Numbered from the stretch's first letter, positions 22,615-33,585 are shown. The stretch is 64,000 nt of DNA from Rugalucina vietnamica (GCA_964017185.1 OZ024874.1:54663356-54727355); one strand, 5' to 3'. Translations and numbers: made by a program. The notes: generated by a model not told the origin, from the letters alone.

Positions 22615-22840
22615 CGTGGGAAAACCAACAATGTGGTTTCCGAACAGGTCCGACACAAACCGTCCTGTACAAGCACAGAAAAGAGCTAGAAGCTTGAAAT
22701 TTCGAATTTAAGTAGAAGAGGAATTGTACTATCCGAGTAGCGAAAACAAAGGCGCTGATCAGCTTCGCGGTTACCGCGAAGCTGATCTGCGTCTTTGTTT
22801 TCGCCTATGCAGATTGTTGGTTTTCCCATGAGGCGGCTCA
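22615..22840 (+). repeat. MITE-B, near full-length copy
   Basis: AGCCACCTCGTGGGAAAACC at the left and TTTTCCCATGAGGCGGCTCA at the right. The central arms GATCAGCTTCGCGGT and ACCGCGAAGCTGATC pair perfectly. Confidence 0.88.
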
Positions 22841-23083
22841 GTATGTACGAACTTGATAGTGGCCCTGACCTCACATGCAACTTTAGCCCATAGATCTGGG
22901 GTTTTGCCACTGACTGGTATGGCCATGTACCCTGCCAGAACGTTCGAAATTATAGTGGACAACAAGGGACAGCGGAGCATGGGTTTACCGTAAATGCACT
23001 GCGAGACTTTAGGGTCTGTCAGTTCTTTCAATGTACCTCTTTTATATAAACTTAAACTGCTTACTGTTCCCATATTTTTGCAG

Positions 23084-23288
23084 AAACGTTAGGTCAAAGC
23101 CACTGCTTCCTGGGTACTTACAACAGTACTATGAGCATAAAAGCGGCTTGCTCAACAACACAAAATGGCGACGCAGTAGTCTAGTGTTCGCTGCCACCAA
23201 TGACTACAACCATGCCCCCAAACAGTTTTACTTCAAACCGTATACAAGTCTATGCCACATGTTACAGAATTATAAGCCTTTTCAATAG
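23084..23288 (+). CDS. Possible terminal exon of an unidentified gene
   Basis: A frame of about 68 codons ending TAG at 23286-23288, preceded by a good 3' splice site (CATATTTTTGCAG). Its residues (PLLPGYLQQYYEH ... FAATNDYNHAPKQFYFKPYT) look like ordinary globular coding sequence rather than random translation. It would start in phase 2. I do not recognise the family, and I found no upstream partner exon on the plus strand. It lies between a MITE-B and the Ty3/gypsy LTR. It could be an orphan exon of a gene disrupted by, or spliced across, the repeats. Confidence 0.35.
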
Positions 23289-23543
23289 TTACAATTTCAC
23301 CTCATTGTTTCTTTTATTCCGCCGTCAATGTCAATGTTAGTAACATAATGTTACAGGTATTCCAAGACAAGCACCCAGGCCAGAGGTAGAAGTTAGTGCT
23401 CATTTTGAAACCACTAGCTTACGATTGTTGTTATTCAAATCTCGACTGTTGTTATTCAAATCTCGAGTCATCATCAGAAGAATGTAATCGACCTTAACTT
23501 CATGACAGAAATATGCATGACGTGAGGATCTCTGTCAGGAATG

Positions 23544-23744
23544 TGTAGCGAATTGAATTTTTGGGCAAACTGTCGTGTCTGTGGAACGAAACGCCCCGCT
23601 TTTACCTTGGAAAAAGCTGTTACTTGTAAATTAGGGAAATTTCCGGTTGTCAATTTCCGGAATGAAAAGAATCGACAAGTGAATCATATTCACATTCTTT
23701 TAATTTGTTTTCCCCTTTTCTAATTCAGCTTTTCCCGGGTAACA
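23544..23744 (+). repeat. 5' LTR (201 bp)
   Basis: Begins TGTAGCGAATTG and ends CCCGGGTAACA, the TG...CA form. It matches the 3' LTR at 30388-30588 with about six substitutions. Confidence 0.96.
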
Positions 23745-23747
23745 TTT

Positions 23748-23765
23748 TGGGGGCTCGCCCGGGAT
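23748..23765 (+). promoter_or_regulatory. Primer-binding site, proline-tRNA type
   Basis: TGGGGGCTCGCCCGGGAT lies three bases after the 5' LTR. It differs by one base from the well-known proline-tRNA primer site of gammaretroviruses. This is where minus-strand synthesis would be primed. Confidence 0.85.
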
Positions 23766-23802
23766 CCTCTGTAGCTGATGTGGTGATAAGACGTTTCTCA
23801 CA

Positions 23803-24438
23803 ATGGGGGATGTTGCGGAGCTACTCGCAGATCTGAGGTCGAAGTTGTATGCAGCGACTGAGCCGGAGGTGAAGGAGGTGTTGAAGAAGACGACCCCTCT
23901 TTTCGACTCAACCGGGAAGTCCAGGGCTACACTTCTGGCAGAGATTGAGAAGTATCTGCTAAAGTTGGACAAGGAACCAGATAAGGGTGTTTCGTTGTTA
24001 ACTGAGTTATGTGACTTGATGAAAATTAAACCAAAAGTGAAGGTAGATCCTAGCCTCCTTAGTCTGAAGAAAGACTTTAAAATTAGCGGGAGTATAGGCG
24101 AATCATCTAACTGTATAGGGTACATGAGCTTTCTCCGACAAGTGGAAAGTGGCACTGCAAAAGGTCACACAGAAAGAGACATAATAGATGCCATAATAAA
24201 AGCGATTCAAGCAGGCTCAAAATTAAGAGGGTACTTAGAAGGTAGAGATGATTTGACACTTCCCGTTGTTCAAGCAATAATCAGAGGGTTTTATAAGGAA
24301 AGAAGTTCAACTGAACTGTACCAAGATTTATGTAGTCTCAAGCAAAATGGAAATGAGTCTACTCAAGAGTTTCTGTGTCGGGCACTTGAACTAAGACAAA
24401 AGATCCGCTTTGCCTCAAAAGAAAGTGGATCAAATTGA
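23803..24438 (+). pseudogene. gag-like protein, frame-disrupted
   Basis: 211 codons from MGDVAELLADLRSKL to a TGA at 24436. They are followed by continuation in another frame (about 24439-24575, LEHYSKDEEL) before the protease frame resumes. The interior shows the retrotransposon gag pattern (IRGFYKERSSTELYQDLCSL, STQEFLCRALELRQK), which forms the particle shell. The start follows the primer-binding site by 37 bp. No CCHC zinc knuckle is present; a MYND finger follows instead. Confidence 0.8.
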
Positions 24439-24555
24439 CAATTAAATATGACGATAGCCTAGTAGACAATCAGTTTAAGCATAGTCTGTCAACTGGAATC
24501 AGAGATGAAGCAATAAGATTGAAGTTTAAGGGATTGCTCGAACATTATAGTAAAG

Positions 24556-25485
24556 ATGAAGAACTTATTGCAAAGCCCGGCAAATTCCTCTTCACACACA
24601 GACACCAATACAGACTCTTTTACAGAAGACTTCAAGGAACAGAATAAATGTGTTCATTGTATCAATCAAGTTACATCAGTCCAAGTTTGTTCTGGTTGTA
24701 AGAGTGCCATTTATTGTTCAAAAGAATGCCAAAAACAGGACTGGCCGAAACATAAACTGGTATGTGGGGTAATCCAAGAATTGGAGAAAAGGCAGACTCC
24801 TCAAGAAGAAGTAACTATCAACCAGCTGAAAGGGACAGTGTATGAATTATCCCCAAGGTCACGGAAAAAACTTGTTAAGTTAATAGGGGAGAAATGTGTC
24901 TTGAGCTGTATTTTGAATGAGCTTCAGAAAGAAATTTTATGGGACACAGGAGCCCAAGTTTCAATTTTGTCTTCTCAGTGGCTAGAATATCACTTTCCAA
25001 CAGCTGCTGTAAGACCCGTACAGGAACTGTTTGAGGGGGATATTACAGTAAAGTCAGCTAGTGGCGACTTAATTGAATTTGAGGGCTATGTGGCACTTGA
25101 TTTTAAATTATCACCCGGTAGCCAATGTTTAGAAGTTCCATTTTTAGTCACTAAAACTGTTGAAGTAGACATACCAATTATTGGTTATAATGTTATAAAG
25201 CATATAGGGCAGAGTACTGGTGATATCAACTTGACAAATTATTTACAGTATGCACTTCCTAAAAGCAAATCTTCACTGGCTGGAAACATAGCTTCCATAC
25301 TTATAAATGAGCAAGAAATTATTGGTTCAGTAAAATTGGGGAAACAAAATGTTGTGATTCCAAAGAACAGTACTGTCTTTGTAAAATGTGTTGTACATTC
25401 TGGTGCAATTGACGACAAAAAACAACCTGCCAATTTTGTTCCTAAGCTTGAAAATCAATGGGAAGAGGGGCTTGAAGTACAATAA
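24556..25485 (+). pseudogene. MYND zinc finger and aspartic protease segment
   Basis: 309 codons. Residues 32-70 form a textbook MYND finger: C-x2-C-x9-C-x2-C-x4-YC-x3-C-x7-H-x3-C. The retroviral-type aspartic protease follows, with the active site WDTGA at about 129-133 and the flap-side IPIIGYNVI at about 207-214. The frame ends at TAA 25483-25485 and reopens without a frame change into the RT segment, so this is either a nonsense mutation or a readthrough point. MYND fingers normally bind proline-rich partners; a nucleic-acid role in place of the zinc knuckle is only a guess. Confidence 0.82.
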
Positions 25486-26958
25486 GCATTAATGATGGTC
25501 AGTAAAGGGTCATGTTGTTCAGTGTCCGTACCAATAAGCAATACAAGTAGTCATGAGATTACAATTAAAACGGGTAGCATCTTGGGTAGCTTGGAAGCTG
25601 TTCAGTCTATTATAACTTTACCAGCCATTTCAGCCATAGACAAAGAAAGCAATAGTCAAGTAGCTGATACCCTCCAGGCTAGTGTGGTGAATGTTAACTG
25701 TACCAGCAGTCCGTTACAGGAAGAAAAACTGGGTACTCAGACATCAGCAGGTGAGAAGGAATTTTCAGGTCAGCAGGATAAAGACATGATGTGGGATCCA
25801 CCTGTAGAGCTGAATTCTGAACATTTAACAGCCGAGCAAATTAGACAGGTAAAGCAGATGCTGAGAGAGGAATGTAACTCTTTTGCAAAAGATGACTCTG
25901 ATGTAGGCTGTGCCCCAGATCTGGAGTTAGATATAAAGCTAAGTAATCCTGAGCCAGTGAAGAGGACATATACCTCTATCCCACCTCCATTGTATAATGA
26001 AGTAAAAGATTATTTGTATGACTTGATTAACAGAGGTTGGGTAAGAAAGTATACTTCTTCATATTCCAGTCCAGTAGTGTGCATACGGAAACGTGACGGT
26101 ACATTGAGACTATGCATTGACTACAGACAGCTCAATGAAAGGTCAGTAAAGGACAGACGTCCTATTCCCAGAATACAAGATGCCCTGAATTGTTTAAAAG
26201 GTAATGCATTGTTTACTTTGTTGGATCAAGGTAAAGCATATCATCAAGGGTTTGTAAAGGAGGAGTGCAGACCTTATACAGCATTCATAACGCCTTGGGG
26301 ACTGTATGAATGGCTGCGTATTCCATTTGGTCTGTCAGGGGCTCCTGGCTGCTTTCAGACTTTTATGGAAAATACACTTGCTGATTTGCGAGACAAGGTG
26401 TGCATACCTTACCTTGATGATGTTATTGTTTTTAGCAGAACTTTCAGCCAGCATCTACAGACTGTCAGGACAGTACTACAAAGGCTTAGAGGTAGTGGTA
26501 TTAAATTGAAACCTTCGAAGTGTAACTTTTTCCGTCCACAGTGTCGCTACCTGAGACATCTGGTGTCAAAGGATGGGTATTCAATGGACAGCTCAGATAA
26601 GGATGCAGTACTAGCACTCAAAGACAAGATCCCTACAAACATAGGTGAGTTGAGACAACTTCTAGGGTTTTTGGGATTTTTCAGGAAGTATGTGCCAGAC
26701 TTTTCTAGACGAGCAAAGCCACTATATGACCTCTTAAAGGTTGGTGATACACCTCCAGAGAAAGGTAAAAAGAAAGGTAAGAAAAGGGGAGTAAAGAAGA
26801 AAGGCCAAGCACCCTCGAAGCAGTCCATAACCTGGAATATAGAACACCAGACATGTCTTGAGGATCTTATTGAGACGTTGACTGGTTCTAAGGTAATGGC
26901 ATACCCAGATTTTGAACAACCATTTGTGCTCCAGGTTGACGCATCCCAAGACGGATAA
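25486..26958 (+). pseudogene. Reverse transcriptase and start of RNase H
   Basis: The ATG at 25492 follows the TAA by six bases. RT motifs in order are SYSSPVVCIRKRDGTLRLCI-DYRQLN, LLDQGKAYHQGF, GLSGAPGCFQTFM and the catalytic YLDDVIVF (YLDD at about residues 307-310). Then comes LLGFLGFFRKYVPDFS, a lysine-rich insert (GKKKGKKRGVKKKG) and the first RNase H aspartate (LQVDAS). It ends at TAA 26956-26958 inside RNase H; reading resumes in the same frame after it. The usual D-x-x-S-G-Y-H-Q motif appears as DQGKAYHQ, a departure near an active-site aspartate. Confidence 0.92.
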
Positions 26959-28236
26959 GAAGCAATCTTGTACCAGAAAGGAGTGGATGGTAAGATGGCT
27001 GTGATTGGGTATGGGTCTCGTACTTTATCGCCAGCAGAAAAAAATTATCACTTGCACTCAGGAAAACTTGAATTTTTAGCTCTAAAATGGGCTATTACTG
27101 ACAGGTTTAGGGACTACCTTTATTATGCCCCATCATTCCAGGTATTCAGTGATAATAACCCACTGACATACATTTTAACAAGTGCCAGGCTCGATGCCAC
27201 CCGTCACAGATGGGTTTCTGAATTAGCAGACTACAACTTTTCCATTCACTACAAACCAGGTGTGAAAAACAAGGGAGCCGATGGCTTGTCAAGAATGGCA
27301 CTGGATATCAGTAAGTACATGGAATCTTGTACAGCAACTGTGAGTCTAGAAGAGTTTCAAGCAGTTTTTCAACTTGGCAAAGCTACTGAAGATGTTCAGA
27401 CTGCCTGGATTTCATCTTTGTCATCTAATCCAGAAATGATAGATGTCTTGGAACCATCATATACTCCAAATATTAAGATATTGGGTAAGTCAAAGATTAG
27501 AAGAGAACAGAGAGAGGATGTAGAACTTGGAAAACTTATTCCTCTGCTCCAGAAGGGAAGTAAGCCAAAGGTGAGTGAGACTAAAGATAAATCTCTCAGA
27601 GCATGGATCAGAGAGTGGCCTAGACTTTATCTAGATTCAGATGGAATCTTGAGAAGAAGGTTGAAGGACCCAGGTGGACCTGAGCTACAACAGTTAGCTC
27701 TTCCTCGTAAGTACAAAGATTTAATATATACTGAGTTGCATCAGAAAATGGGCCATCTTGGAGCAGAAAGGGTATTAGCCTTGGCCAGGGAGAGGTTTTA
27801 TTGGCCTTTCATGAGCAGAGATATAGCCCACTATGTTTCCAATGTATGCACATGTCTAAAGGACAGACACCCTAATGTGCACCGGAGGGCACCCTTGAAA
27901 CCGATCAGCACTACATGCCCGTTTGAGTTGGTTTCGTTTGACTATGTACATCTTGAGCGTTCTAGTGGAGGCTACGAGTACATGCTTGTGGTGATGGACC
28001 ACTTTACTCGCTTTTGTCAGGTCTATCCAACTAGAAATAAGTCTGGCAAAACTGCGGCTGAAAAAATATTTAATGACTTCGTACTGAGGTTTGGCTTTCC
28101 GTGTCGCTTACACCATGATCAGGGAAAAGAGTTTGAAAATGAGCTATTCAAACAGCTACAAAAAATATTGTGGGGTCATTCACTCTCGCACAACGCCATA
28201 CCACCCAGAGGGCAATGGCCAGGTGGAGCGTTTTAA
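26959..28236 (+). pseudogene. RNase H and integrase, frameshifted at the C-terminal end
   Basis: Same frame as the RT. RNase H residues are KLEFLALKW (E), VFSDNNPLTY (D) and GADGLSR (D). The integrase zinc-binding HHCC is HQKMGHLGAERVL ... VCTCLKD. The catalytic core shows the first D in SFDYVHLE and the second in [10 protein letters not shown]. The third catalytic residue (E in [11 protein letters not shown]) is read only in another frame from about 28165, so a one- or two-base indel separates it. Confidence 0.9.
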
Positions 28237-28819
28237 TAGAACTCTACTTTCTATGCTCAGAACTTTGCCAAAAGAACACAAAGCTGATTGGAAAAGCCAT
28301 GTGAATAAAGTGGTCCATGCCTATAACTGCACAAAACACGAGTCAACAGGGTATTCCCCCTTTTTCTTGCTCTTTGGTCGGTCACCTAGATTACCCATAG
28401 ACATAGTATTTGGTAATACAGATAACGCTGACAACAGTTCTCAAAGAGTGTATGTGAAAAAGTGGACTGAATGTATGCAAGAGGCTTATAAAATAGCCAA
28501 CCAGAATGCCGATAAAGCTGCAATGAAAGGTAAGAGGCACCATGACCGTGGTTTAAGCAGTGTTGTTTTGAATCCTGGAGATAGGGTTCTGGTAAGAAAC
28601 CTCTCAGAAAGAGGAGGTCCTGGTAAGTTACGGTCACATTGGGAGTCAGACATCCATGTTGTCGTCAGAAGAATGGGAGAGAATTCCCCAGTGTATGAGG
28701 TCAAGTCAGAAAAGGGTGACAAGAAATGTAGAGTTCTGCACCGAAATCTCTTGCTTCCATGTGATAGTTTACCATTTGATACTGTACCCATGGAATTCAA
28801 AGCTGACAAGGTAAGGAAA
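28166..28819 (+). pseudogene. Integrase C-terminal half after the frameshift
   Basis: Continues integrase with the catalytic E ([20 protein letters not shown]), then [14 protein letters not shown] and the [18 protein letters not shown] signature. A chromodomain-less C-terminal region follows ([29 protein letters not shown]). It is interrupted at 28820 by the R600 insertion; the frame runs into the insert and stops at 28964-28966. Confidence 0.88.
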
Positions 28820-29414
28820 GGTACAAGTAGGCAAAGATCAGGAAAAGGCGCAACCAGAAAAAGATTCCCACTCCAAAAACCGAGGTGGGAAAAAACCAAA
28901 CCAACAATCAGGTACTTATACCATGAAACATATATTAAGCCGAATGAGCAACTATTTTCCCAATAGGTGGCCACTCAGTTACCTTAACTTAACTAAAAAT
29001 ATGAAAACATACATAAGGCGCCAACAGCACAAAAAAATGTTTTTAAACACCAAGACATAAAACAAAAAAAACCACCACAGAAGTATCGACTTGGAACGAT
29101 CAGTAACACAAAGTTACTGGCGGGCTTAAACCGGTTTTACATGGCCATAACCTCACCCTCAGCTTCTGCAGTGGTTCATAACATTTAGTTAGTTATTCGG
29201 TCCTCGTGGTGAATCTCTAACTAGTCAATGAATCATCAAGAACAAACAAATAAATCATGATAAACATCCTGATGAATCAAAAACCAGGACTCACAGACTG
29301 AGTAAGCTGCCCGACGATGGAGATCCCTGGGCGCCGAATAACCTACTAACTCCGGAGCAAAAGAAAAACACCAGTTGGACCCCGGTGGGCCAAGCAACAG
29401 ACAAGAAGCTCCGG
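28820..29414 (+). repeat. R600 repeat, copy 2, inserted in pol
   Basis: 595 bp nearly identical in extent to 1288-1886. Its edges are set by where the pol coding sequence stops and restarts. The flanks AAGGAAAG and AAGACAG share only AAG, so a target duplication is not convincing. Its presence inside the LTR element shows R600 has moved more recently than the element inserted. Confidence 0.85.
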
Positions 29415-29883
29415 AAGACAGAAGCAATTGCCAATTGCACCACCTAGTAGCAGCTCATCGGAGGACTGGATAATTTATCCACAAAAGGAGGTAAGTCCAG
29501 TCTCTTCAACTGAAGGGTATGATACAGCTAGTGCTGGCTCAAGTGTGAATCCAGATGCTGCTGAGTTTGTGCCAGCTGAAGGTGAGGAAGATCCTGTAGA
29601 TGCAGAGTCCGAACTATCACAGAGCGAGTCTGGTGTTGGGCAAGTATCTGACGGTTCTCTTGCGGAGGCTAGTAGTACAGAATCTGACACTGATTCTGAG
29701 CCGGTGAGAAGATCTAGGCGTGTCAAAAATGCACCACGCACATTGACCTATGATTCTCTAGGGAATCCGTCTTATGAGCCAAAAGTTCAGGGGTTGATGT
29801 TATCCCCTTTACAGCAAGGAAATCGTTTTGACATGAGATACAATAGCAGGTTTCCTGTACACAGGTGTGTACTGTGGAACTAG
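29415..29883 (+). pseudogene. C-terminal tail of pol after the R600 insertion
   Basis: An acidic, serine-rich stretch (PPSSSSSEDW, AEFVPAEGEEDPVDAE) leads to RRSRRVKNAPRTLTYDSLG, a motif typical of Ty3/gypsy integrase tails. It ends VHRCVLWN at TAG 29881. I read it as the end of pol and not as a separate gene. Confidence 0.82.
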
Positions 29884-30372
29884 AGATAAGGGTTGTTTCA
29901 GTGGTAAATACATGAAGATTGAACAGTTTTCAAGGAGGAGCATTTGAGTTTTTGAGATTGACTGTAGGAAATGTTCTTCATAGGGTTTTTACACTGCATT
30001 GTTTTTTTTTGTTTTTTGTTTTTATTTTTTTTCGTCATTTTGTACACGATGCCTGTTTAAGGTGGGGAATTGTGAAAAGGTATTGTCTCAATGACATTAT
30101 ATTTGAAAGTTGGCCGTCTTGTCAGATATTTAAACCTTGTTACTCAAGTTTGAGGAGCTTGTTGTAATAGGAAGGTATTTGGTTATCTTCATGTCACAAT
30201 TTTTTTCTCTGTGTAAATCAATTGAAAAAAAAATGTCCTTGGTTCGATTAACTCCGGCATAGATTATATATAAATGTTCTTTAATGTAAATTTTGTATTT
30301 TCATGTTTCATTTTATCAATATTTTTCATGTTGTATATTTTCAATATTTTTGCAATGTCGAGGCGACATTTG
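29884..30372 (+). other. Retrotransposon 3' untranslated region
   Basis: T-rich sequence between the pol stop and the polypurine tract. No envelope-like frame is visible. Confidence 0.7.
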
Positions 30373-30387
30373 TTTTGTGGGGGAGAG
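30373..30387 (+). promoter_or_regulatory. Polypurine tract
   Basis: GTGGGGGAGAG lies immediately before the 3' LTR TGTAGCG. This is where plus-strand synthesis is primed. Confidence 0.85.
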
Positions 30388-30588
30388 TGTAGCGAATTGA
30401 ATTTTTGGGCAAACTGTCGTGTCTGTGGAACGAAACGCCCCGATTCTACCTTGGAAAAAGCTGTTACTTGTAAATTGGATAAATTTCCGGTTGTCAATTT
30501 CCGGAATTAAAAGAATCGACAAGTGAATCATATTCACATTCTTTTAATTTGTTTTCCCCTTTTCTAATTCAGCTTTTCCCGGGTAACA
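30388..30588 (+). repeat. 3' LTR (201 bp)
   Basis: TGTAGCGAATTG ... GGTAACA, followed by the AATG target duplication. About 97 percent identical to the 5' LTR by eye. Confidence 0.96.
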
Positions 30589-31466
30589 AATGCTTCATTC
30601 GGACATGCTAACAATCAAGCAAACCGATCATACATTATGAAAACATGCCCATGCAATATACATGAAATTTTCAGTAGAAATTTTTTGATATTTTTCTTAT
30701 TTTTGCTCAAAACATAGATTGTGGGTACGCTAGAACCGCCTCAACGAGGCGGTTCTAACGAGTACCCACAATCTGTTTTGGAGCAAAAATAAGAAAAACA
30801 GGTATACCCCTCCAAACCCAAGTTTTTCTATATAAAAGTGGGGTTCAACAGTAGAGCACATCCGTTAAATCGAAATACAATATCTAAAACGAGATATGCC
30901 TAATTTTCATATATATTCGAACGAAATATACCCTATTATAATATATCTAAATTGACATATAATATGTAAATCTAGATATCATTATATATTTCGATCGGGA
31001 TATATTATTTCCTTAATCTGAACACGTGATCATTTTGCGTAATGCGCACTCTCTCATCGAGTTTCGCATAGCGCGAAGGTTTGAATTTTGTGCAGAAACA
31101 AATTTCCAACAAAAAATCCAGCGTCATCGAAAAGTTCACCAGGGAAGTTATGTACAGTTTGCACTTGAATATGCTCGTCGTCCGAAGTTACATGAGTAAC
31201 ACTATTTTACTTGCTCAACATAACGACATAAAGCACTAGGGAAGCTCCAAGAAGTGTTAATTATATCTAAAATGTTTGGACTTGTTAGAAAATATGACTT
31301 AACGTCCATATCAGCAATTTTTCAGTCATACTGCGAAGGAGCCAACGCTTTCTGTATGTAAACCAGAAGTCAAGGGAGCTTAAAATTTTGCCCAATGGCT
31401 CTTCACGACAAGATAACGTACGATCTCGCCGGGGACCTCTCTGTACGTAAATAAATCATTCTTCTA

Positions 31467-31498
31467 TTTCTTTTTCTTCTTCTTCTTCTTCTTCTTTC
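31467..31498 (+). repeat. (CTT)n microsatellite
   Basis: A run of TTC/CTT triplets with minor interruptions. Confidence 0.9.
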
Positions 31499-31649
31499 AA
31501 AGAGTGACTCTACCACAATGCCAGGCAACAAGCATTTACCTCGATGAACAGACTGTTCAATGAGAGCGTGACTGCAAATGAAACCAGTGATCTCTCAATG
31601 TTAACTAAACTAAACGGATACGGGCGGCAAACCGATGCGACTTTGCCCA

Positions 31650-31915
31650 TCCCCGCCCATTGGGGCCGTGATAAATAGATGGGCTGCCCGACAGAGCTTA
31701 TAAGAGTGATCGACCACACGATAACTGGTTATTACCCACTTTGGTCTGAAACTGCCTAGGAAAAGTTATAAGCTTTAGTTGTTGTGTGGTTATATGTCTT
31801 CAGCACGTATTTTTAAGCATATCACGACACCTCAATGTTTGGTAGAAGTCCCATTGAAAGGAAGCAACATCCCAATATGACCATAGATGTTGACTCGAAC
31901 GTAAAGCAACACATA
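31650..31915 (+). repeat. SINE-D copy, plus orientation
   Basis: The head is CCCGCCCATTGGGGCC and AATAGATGGGCTGCC. The tail is ATGACCATAGATGTTGACTC and GAACGTAAAGCAACAC. It is diverged from the two minus-strand copies below. Confidence 0.6.
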
Positions 31916-32237
31916 AACCTATATGATCGAATCCCGGGATCAAACAACATATTCATACTCGTCTCACAAATGCTCGGCGCGGGGCTCGAATCAACAATGG
32001 CCAGAGCGGTACCATGATGCAACTCGGCAAGGGACAGTCAAACTCGGTTGCAGTTACGCTAAATGGCGATGGGTACATTATTTGCATGGCTCCTCGTCCT
32101 CCGGGGAGTTAATATGCCTTGCTCAAGGACAACACGGTGCTGCCAGTGCCACGGTGATCGATCCCATGACCTCTCGATTCGGATTCCCATGCTTTACCAC
32201 TACGTCATCACGCTCCCTATTTATTTTATGTTTGTTT

Positions 32238-32515
32238 GTTTGTTTGTTTGAATTGGTGTTTAACGTCCCAGTCAAAAGTTAATGGTCATGTCGGGACGCT
32301 GCCTCGAGTTGTGTGGGACTTTTACCAAAAATTAGGACGTCATGACATCCAATAAGGGCTTCGAATATAACCACCAAACGAACCACTTTTCTGGGTAGGC
32401 TCAGACCTGAGCGGTTAACCAGTAATCAGATGGTCAGTCAGTAGCGAAGAAGCTGTTCTTGGAGGCACAGGCAGCCCATCTATTTCTTTTAGGTCCCAAT
32501 GGAAGGACAGTAAAC
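32238..32515 (-). repeat. SINE-D copy, minus orientation, with CAAA tail
   Basis: Reading the minus strand: CCATTGGGACCTAAAAGAAA-TAGATGGGCTGCC, GGTTAACCGCTCAGG, CGTCCCGACATGACC and GGGACGTTAAACACC, ending in CAAACAAACAAACA. The simple-repeat tail and the body shared with other copies fit a retroposed SINE. Confidence 0.7.
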
Positions 32516-32759
32516 GAGGTCTCAACACACAGGAAACGAGGAAAATAGCTGACACACATTAGCATATAAGCCAAACGCGCGCCGGGTGTGTTTACAATAA
32601 TGTAAAATTCAACATACGTCAGGAGCACATCGGAGGCACGTTAGAAACGCGTTACATGCGCGCTTTATACGCTTGTTGTACGCCTCGGTGTACGTTGATA
32701 TAGTATATGCATTTCACACGCCAGGTGATTGCTCATGACATAAATGCAACCATGAAAAT

Positions 32760-32960
32760 ACGTTACATGTAGGGTATAATTATGACATCACATTAGGTCA
32801 TTATATTTGTCATATTGACGTTGCATGAAGGTTATACGCCTGACGTCACTTTAGGTCATCATATTTTCGTCACACTGACGTAGTTATAACGTCGTACGAC
32901 GTGACCACCATAATGTAACCCTAATGTGACGTCAACTTGACGTCATGTGCCTGCTGGGAC
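32760..32960. other. Cluster of TGACGTCA-like palindromes
   Basis: Five or more near-palindromic TGACGTCA/TGACGT words (for example CTGACGTCACTTTAGGTCA, GTGACGTCAACTTGACGTCA) occur within 200 bp inside the 5.4-kb element. They may be binding sites or decayed tandem repeats. Confidence 0.45.
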
Positions 32961-33274
32961 GTCGCTGTAGGTCGGTGCGCACTCCACGCGCGTATGGGCT
33001 CAATAGACTTTTTAAGCATGCTTAAAAATTTTCTCGAATCTCGGCGTGAATCGGTCGTGTGTCTTAGCTGGAAATCACCGTCACTCGGTTAGTACCATCT
33101 ACAACAATTTAGCCAGTTAAATACGTTTCGAATAAGTTCCACGCGCGTTACAGGCGCGTTGAATACGCTTTGAACGCGTTTGGCGCATATTTTAAACAAA
33201 TATTTGTTGAGTAACGTGCCCCAAGCGTGTATGAGACGCGCGTTTAACGTTTGCTGCGCGCCTATAGCACCTGC

Positions 33275-33585
33275 TTAGTGTTTGTTTGTTTGTTTGAATT
33301 GATGCTTTACGTCCCAGTCAACAGCTAAGGTCATGTCGGGACGTTGCCTCCACTTTATGGGACTTTTAACCAAAATGAGGATGTCAAGACATTCAACAAG
33401 TGCTTAAAATATAACCATCCAACAAAGCAACACATGCTTATATGTGTGGACGGTTTGACTCGTGACCACTTTTCCTGGGAAAGCTAAGACCTGAGCGGTT
33501 AACCAGTAGTCAGGTGGAACAAGCTTTGCCTGGGGCCAAAGCAGCCCAACTATTTCTTTAAGTCCCAATGGGCGGGGTCTTCCTG
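33275..33585 (-). repeat. SINE-D copy, minus orientation
   Basis: Same structure as 32238-32515, and longer: it keeps a CACATGCTTATATGTGTGG segment absent from the other. The tail is again CAAACAAACAAACA. Confidence 0.7.

Larger units (their letters stand above)
23544..30588 (+). mobile_element. Ty3/gypsy LTR retrotransposon, full length but inactivated
   Basis: 7045 bp between AATG target duplications (23540-23543 and 30589-30592). The order is LTR, primer-binding site, gag, MYND finger, protease, reverse transcriptase, RNase H, integrase, variable C-terminal tail, polypurine tract, LTR. RT before integrase is the Ty3/gypsy order. The LTRs differ at about 6 of 201 positions, so the insertion is fairly recent. 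Damage: two compensating frame changes in gag (near 24438 and 24575), TAA at 25483, TAA at 26956, a frameshift in integrase near 28165, and a 595-bp R600 insertion at 28820-29414. No envelope-like gene is seen. It cannot be autonomous as it stands. Confidence 0.95.

Noticed and set aside
26757-26820. Lysine-rich insert in RNase H junction read as a nuclear localisation signal
   Set aside because: Possible, but the position between RT and RNase H and the inactivated state make a functional claim unsupported.
28808-29422. Intron within the LTR element (GTAAGG at the left edge)
   Set aside because: The same segment exists as an independent repeat elsewhere and the right edge lacks a pyrimidine tract.
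29428-29883. Separate host gene encoding an acidic protein
   Set aside because: It lies between integrase and the polypurine tract of the LTR element and ends with a typical integrase-tail motif; it is the end of pol.
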